Assembly (NCBI GenBank): GCA_949987705.1
Contig: OX465286.1
Location: forward strand, 12,939,092-13,003,091
Source: Thereva unica
Lineage: Eukaryota; Arthropoda; Insecta; Diptera; Therevidae
Direction of reading: 5' to 3'
DNA: 64,000 nt
Shown here piece after piece: positions 61,296 through 64,000 of this stretch; positions within the stretch are counted from its first letter, which is position 1; each line of letters opens with the position of its first letter. The translations under genes were made by a program, and so were the position numbers. A model generated the notes under the pieces. That model worked only from the letters and a program-made list of their open reading frames with translations, ran no database searches and was not told where the DNA came from.

Positions 61296-61690
61296 TGAAA
61301 TGGAAAATGCTTTGAAGATCACGTAGTGGAGCAAGATCGTCAAGGCGTTGAGTACCCAAAACGCTCTTTCCTAGGCCATCTACTGTGGATCATCATGTAT
61401 GATGAGATATTGGCGCTACGCCCCCCGAGAGAAGTGGGCGTTATGGAGTTCGCCGATGACATCGGGTCGCTGTAGTTGGAAAGCGACTCGACAAAATCGA
61501 GATATTCACGAACGAAGCGATATGGGAGGCTCGAGAACGCTAGTCAAAATGATAGCTAAGCACAAAACAGAATTAGATGCTAATCAGCAAGCGGAAAAAA
61601 TAGATACTAAAGCTCCTAGCCCGCACTTAGGTAATTGGGAGCAATGATTAGGCCGCCATATACCGAGAGGAAAGTGCATCGGCAATCCTT
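61296..61690 (+). pseudogene. Non-LTR retrotransposon reverse transcriptase fragment (R1-like)
   Basis: Recognisable in order: ENALKIT, a TAG stop, then WSKIVKALST (fingers/palm, like the family's VKNAF..W..I..AL). A deletion and frame change are followed by EYPKRSFLGHLLWIIMYDEIL, corresponding to the family's GVPQGSVLGPLLWN(I/V)MYD. Next comes VMEFADDIGSL with the catalytic FADD, and after another stop and frame change IAKHKTELDANQQ (like AxHKTExVLIS). The tail LGAMI lies near 61647. Only the palm core of about 130 codons survives. Non-LTR elements of this sort copy themselves by target-primed reverse transcription. It is dead: several stops and frame changes. Confidence 0.8.
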
Positions 61691-61699
61691 TGCATTCCC

Positions 61700-62170
61700 A
61701 ATTTTCAGATTGCGCGTGTGTGGACGATATGACACGACACGCTTACCCCTGAGAAATCATGTGCATTAAACCGACAATTTTCCTTTGGTCTCGGCCACAC
61801 ACTAGAAATTGTACGCACGCGCAATCCTGTCAGTTGGAGTGGCTTCAACTTTCTATTCCAAATTTAACTCTTTAGGACTATCCCTTAACATAAAATTTGG
61901 CTATATATAAAAATTGATATAAATCAACAACCGTCAGACAAAAACTGCAAAAATCGGAATGGCACTTGGATCGTTCATAATTTACAAATTCGAAGCAACA
62001 ACAATTCCTATTCCTATTCACTTTCTCATCTCCTTGGAAAGCTCAAAATCTAGCGAGCTATCCCGCAGGAAAGAATGTGTAACGTGTGGGCGAAAAGCTT
62101 TTTGCAGAAAGACGCGCAATCCGGCAGGAAAACCCGCGGTTAACTCCTTAAGAGTGGCGCGTTCACATTC
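61700..62170. other. Unassigned region between the two retrotransposon fragments
   Basis: No gene recognised. ATTGCGCGTG occurs at about 61713 and inverted at about 61820 (CACGCGCAAT), a weak hint of another small inverted-repeat element. A plus-strand frame at 61959-62213 has no recognisable domain and overlaps the end of the minus-strand RT fragment. Confidence 0.35.
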
Positions 62171-62179
62171 CTCTCAGTG

Positions 62180-63060
62180 TATGGCCTACTATTGCAAACC
62201 TTCGCTGAACTGATTCAAATTTTCCAACGTGCGAAGAGTAGTGAGGAGACCAAACCTGTGACGCCTTTCCAAGCAATGGTCTGACTAAAGAAATATATAG
62301 AAGTTTAGTGATCAAGGTGTTGTTAAATTCTTTGGACCACTTTGGGCTAAACTACCCTTAGAGGAAATATTGTTAATGTGAGCGGAAAAATCCAGCTTAC
62401 TATCAAATCTAATCCTGAGATCTTTAACAAAATTTACACGAGGGACACCCTCGTTAAGAAAGGTGTAGTTATAAATTATAGGACACCGTCTCCTACAAAA
62501 AGTCATGACTTCGCATTTACTGATATGTATTAAGAACCACGTTGTTGTTAGCACACCAAAAGTGAAAAGTGTCAAGGTCAACTTGCAAAAATTTGCAATC
62601 CTCAATACTCTTAATGTGACGCTACAATTTGATGTCGCAACGTAAATCAAGATTCTACAATGTCCTAGCAAGGAAAGAAGCCATCAATAAATAATAGACC
62701 AAGGACCAAGATGACTGCCTTGAGGGACACTGGATGATGCTTCTATGGCTGCAGATTTGGAACCACGGAAAAAAACTTGCAGGGTCCTGTCAGCTAAGTA
62801 AGACTGGAACCATACCAGAAGGGCTTGCGGAAAACCTAACTTTCTTAGTTTGAGAGTTATAATGGAGTGGGAGAGCTTGCAAAACCTATCAGTGTAAACA
62901 CAATCAGTTTGGCAGCCGGAAACGAAGCCCTCGACAGCATGAGAGTAATAGAGTAAATTGGTGGTGGTGGAACGAGCTGCAAGAAAACCATGTTGATTCG
63001 TTGAGATGAGCTTCTTGTAGATAGGCGCAGTTGAGGAATAAATTAGTATATTAGTATAAA
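62180..63060 (-). pseudogene. Non-LTR retrotransposon reverse transcriptase fragment (Jockey/CR1-like)
   Basis: On the minus strand the homology begins near 63020 with KKLISTNQHGFLAARSTTTN. It continues through a DxxK-like stretch (CVYTDRFCKLSHSIITLKLR), LRKLGFP and WFQSYLADRTLQVFF to SSVPQGSHLGP, then hits a stop at about 62684. In the same frame it resumes with IYVATSN and ISKCEVMTFCRRRCPIIYNY, then VNFVKDLRIRFDSKLDFSAH. After a frame change near 62325 it reads LVRPLLGKASQVWSPHYSSH to about 62180. This is the usual domain order of Jockey/CR1 elements. The FADD/YADD catalytic box that should lie between PQGSHLGP and IYVATSN is missing, so it cannot be active. Endonuclease and ORF1 are not found upstream within the window. 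Confidence 0.85.
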
Positions 63061-63116
63061 AAAGTGTGATGGAACTGTACCTTATTTGGACTATTCCGTT
63101 CATGCCAGAATCGAGT

Positions 63117-63310
63117 TACATTTGGAGAAGTAAACTTTTTACTGAGGCGTGCCGTGCTTGTTGCGGGTGCCACGTAGCCTAATGTAGGCTGAGAACGGGC
63201 GAGTCCTATTTTTCCCCAGGCGCACCCTGGCTGTTTAGGTGCCATGCAGGCATTTTGAGGTTGTACGTGTCTGTTTCCGACTAAGAACGGACGAGTCTGA
63301 TTTACTCGGG
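63117..63310. repeat. Imperfect direct repeat of about 92 bp
   Basis: CTGAGAACGGGCGAGTCCTA at about 63189 and CTAAGAACGGACGAGTCTGA at about 63281 are similar, spaced 92 bp. GGTGCCACGTAG and GGTGCCATGCAG precede them. It lies just upstream of the minus-strand RT fragment and may be a duplicated part of a retrotransposon 5' region. A minus-strand frame at 63051-63245 has no recognisable domain. Confidence 0.5.
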
Positions 63311-63914
63311 ATGGGATGTAAATTCAAATCGATAAAACCCGTTTACATCTCAAACGCAAATTGGAGCTCTTTTATCTGTCTGGAAGCCATATTCGTGCAA
63401 TAGATAAAAATGTTTACAAATTTCTGTGCTATGAAAGAGCTCCAATTTTCTTGTAGGATGTATTTTTCTACTTCAATTAAAAATAGCTTAGGGATGTTTA
63501 AGGTCCTTAATTGACACAGAAAAATACATGTGTGTAAAGCCTTTATATGGAAAATATTCACGCCTGAGATAAACTTGCAGTTAGCCTGAATTCTGACTTT
63601 GATGCAAATTGTACTCGGTACTCGATTCTACCCTATAAGTACTGATATGAGCAAAAGTACTCGATCAAAAGCATCAAGTACTGATATGAGTAGAATCGAA
63701 AGTCAAATACTAGGTGGTATTCTCGTTGGCGAGTGATGTGACTATGAGGGACGCAGTGGAATGAAACTGTCGATAACTAAAAACGTATCGCGCAAAATGT
63801 CACTTCACACGCCACCTTGCGACAATTAAATACGAATTTTGTTTATTTACTCGCCAGAAGTCTGTTAAATTGACAATGAAAATGCCAATTTCAGGTCGAA
63901 GTGACAAACCTGTC
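63311..63914. other. Unassigned AT-rich region with small repeats
   Basis: No gene is seen. AATTGGAGCTCTTTT at 63359-63373 is inverted near 63433-63447 (AAAGAGCTCCAATTT), a possible hairpin. AAGTACTGATATGAG occurs twice (about 63638 and 63677). Nothing else stands out. Confidence 0.4.
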
Positions 63915-64000
63915 CAGGGGCGGCGCTTTCATAGGTGCAAATGAAATGTATAATGTACATGCGTTTTTCAGCGTCAAAAGATTATGTAATCTTGATGTAC
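63915..64000. mobile_element. Possible left end of another hAT element (cut by the window)
   Basis: CAGGGGCGGCGCTTTCATAG at 63915 resembles the CAGGGGCGG start of the hAT at 52146. The other end and any target duplication lie beyond the window, so this is only a suggestion. Confidence 0.35.

Noticed and set aside
47668..64000. tRNA genes, rRNA or telomeric TTAGG arrays
   Set aside because: No cloverleaf with plausible A and B boxes, no rRNA-like stretch, and no telomeric tandem repeat was seen.

Overview
This is animal nuclear DNA, most likely from an arthropod (probably an insect; I cannot name the species). The evidence is a very large tandem satellite followed by AT-rich sequence full of eukaryotic transposons. 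These include a Tc1/mariner-type transposase gene split by GT-AG introns, hAT elements of the ZMYM1/DUF4371 type, several MITE-like elements, and remnants of two non-LTR reverse transcriptases (R1-like and Jockey/CR1-like). I see no convincing host gene, no rRNA or tRNA, and no CRISPR.

Layout. (1) Positions 1-47667 are one uninterrupted head-to-tail satellite array, about 154 monomers of basically 310 bp with 308, 309 and 311 bp indel classes. It runs off the left edge of the window. The array is zoned. Zone A (about 1-9.9 kb) has ..AAATTAA(A/G)TGC.. monomers and 309-bp forms. Zone B (about 11.6-27.7 kb) carries ..AACTCGAGTGC.. (an XhoI site) and 308-bp forms. Zone C (about 28.3-47.7 kb) carries ..CACAAACGAGG.. 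and 311-bp forms. Higher-order duplications are visible: about 620 bp dimers, 1242 bp tetramers, 2173 bp heptamers, and a block repeated about 9.3 kb away. The last four monomers before the edge are nearly identical, and the array stops abruptly inside a monomer at about 47667.

(2) Positions 48443-57378 are a Russian-doll nest. A MITE of about 330 bp (TIR GGGCCTGTACTCCCGAAGAC) is expanded to about 8.9 kb by an hAT element (48493-50053, 8-bp TSD), a Tc1/mariner-like element (50277-56835, TA TSD) and another MITE (56879-57351, 3-bp TSD). The hAT holds a 220-bp palindromic element inside its transposase sequence. The Tc1-like transposase has a 2560-bp second hAT element inside one exon, with a perfect 8-bp TSD. 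A 169-bp insert sits in the right TIR of the Tc1-like element.

(3) Positions 57398-58195 hold another nested pair of MITEs. Positions 58204-59516 are AT/T-rich low-complexity DNA. Positions 59520-61029 are a 1.5-kb MITE-like element with a further MITE nested in it. Positions 61296-61690 (+) and about 62180-63060 (-) are decayed reverse transcriptase fragments. The last 0.9 kb is largely unassigned, with a possible hAT terminus starting at 63915.

No pathway operates here. The window looks like a satellite/heterochromatin edge abutting a transposon graveyard, in which target-site duplications still allow the order of insertions to be read.
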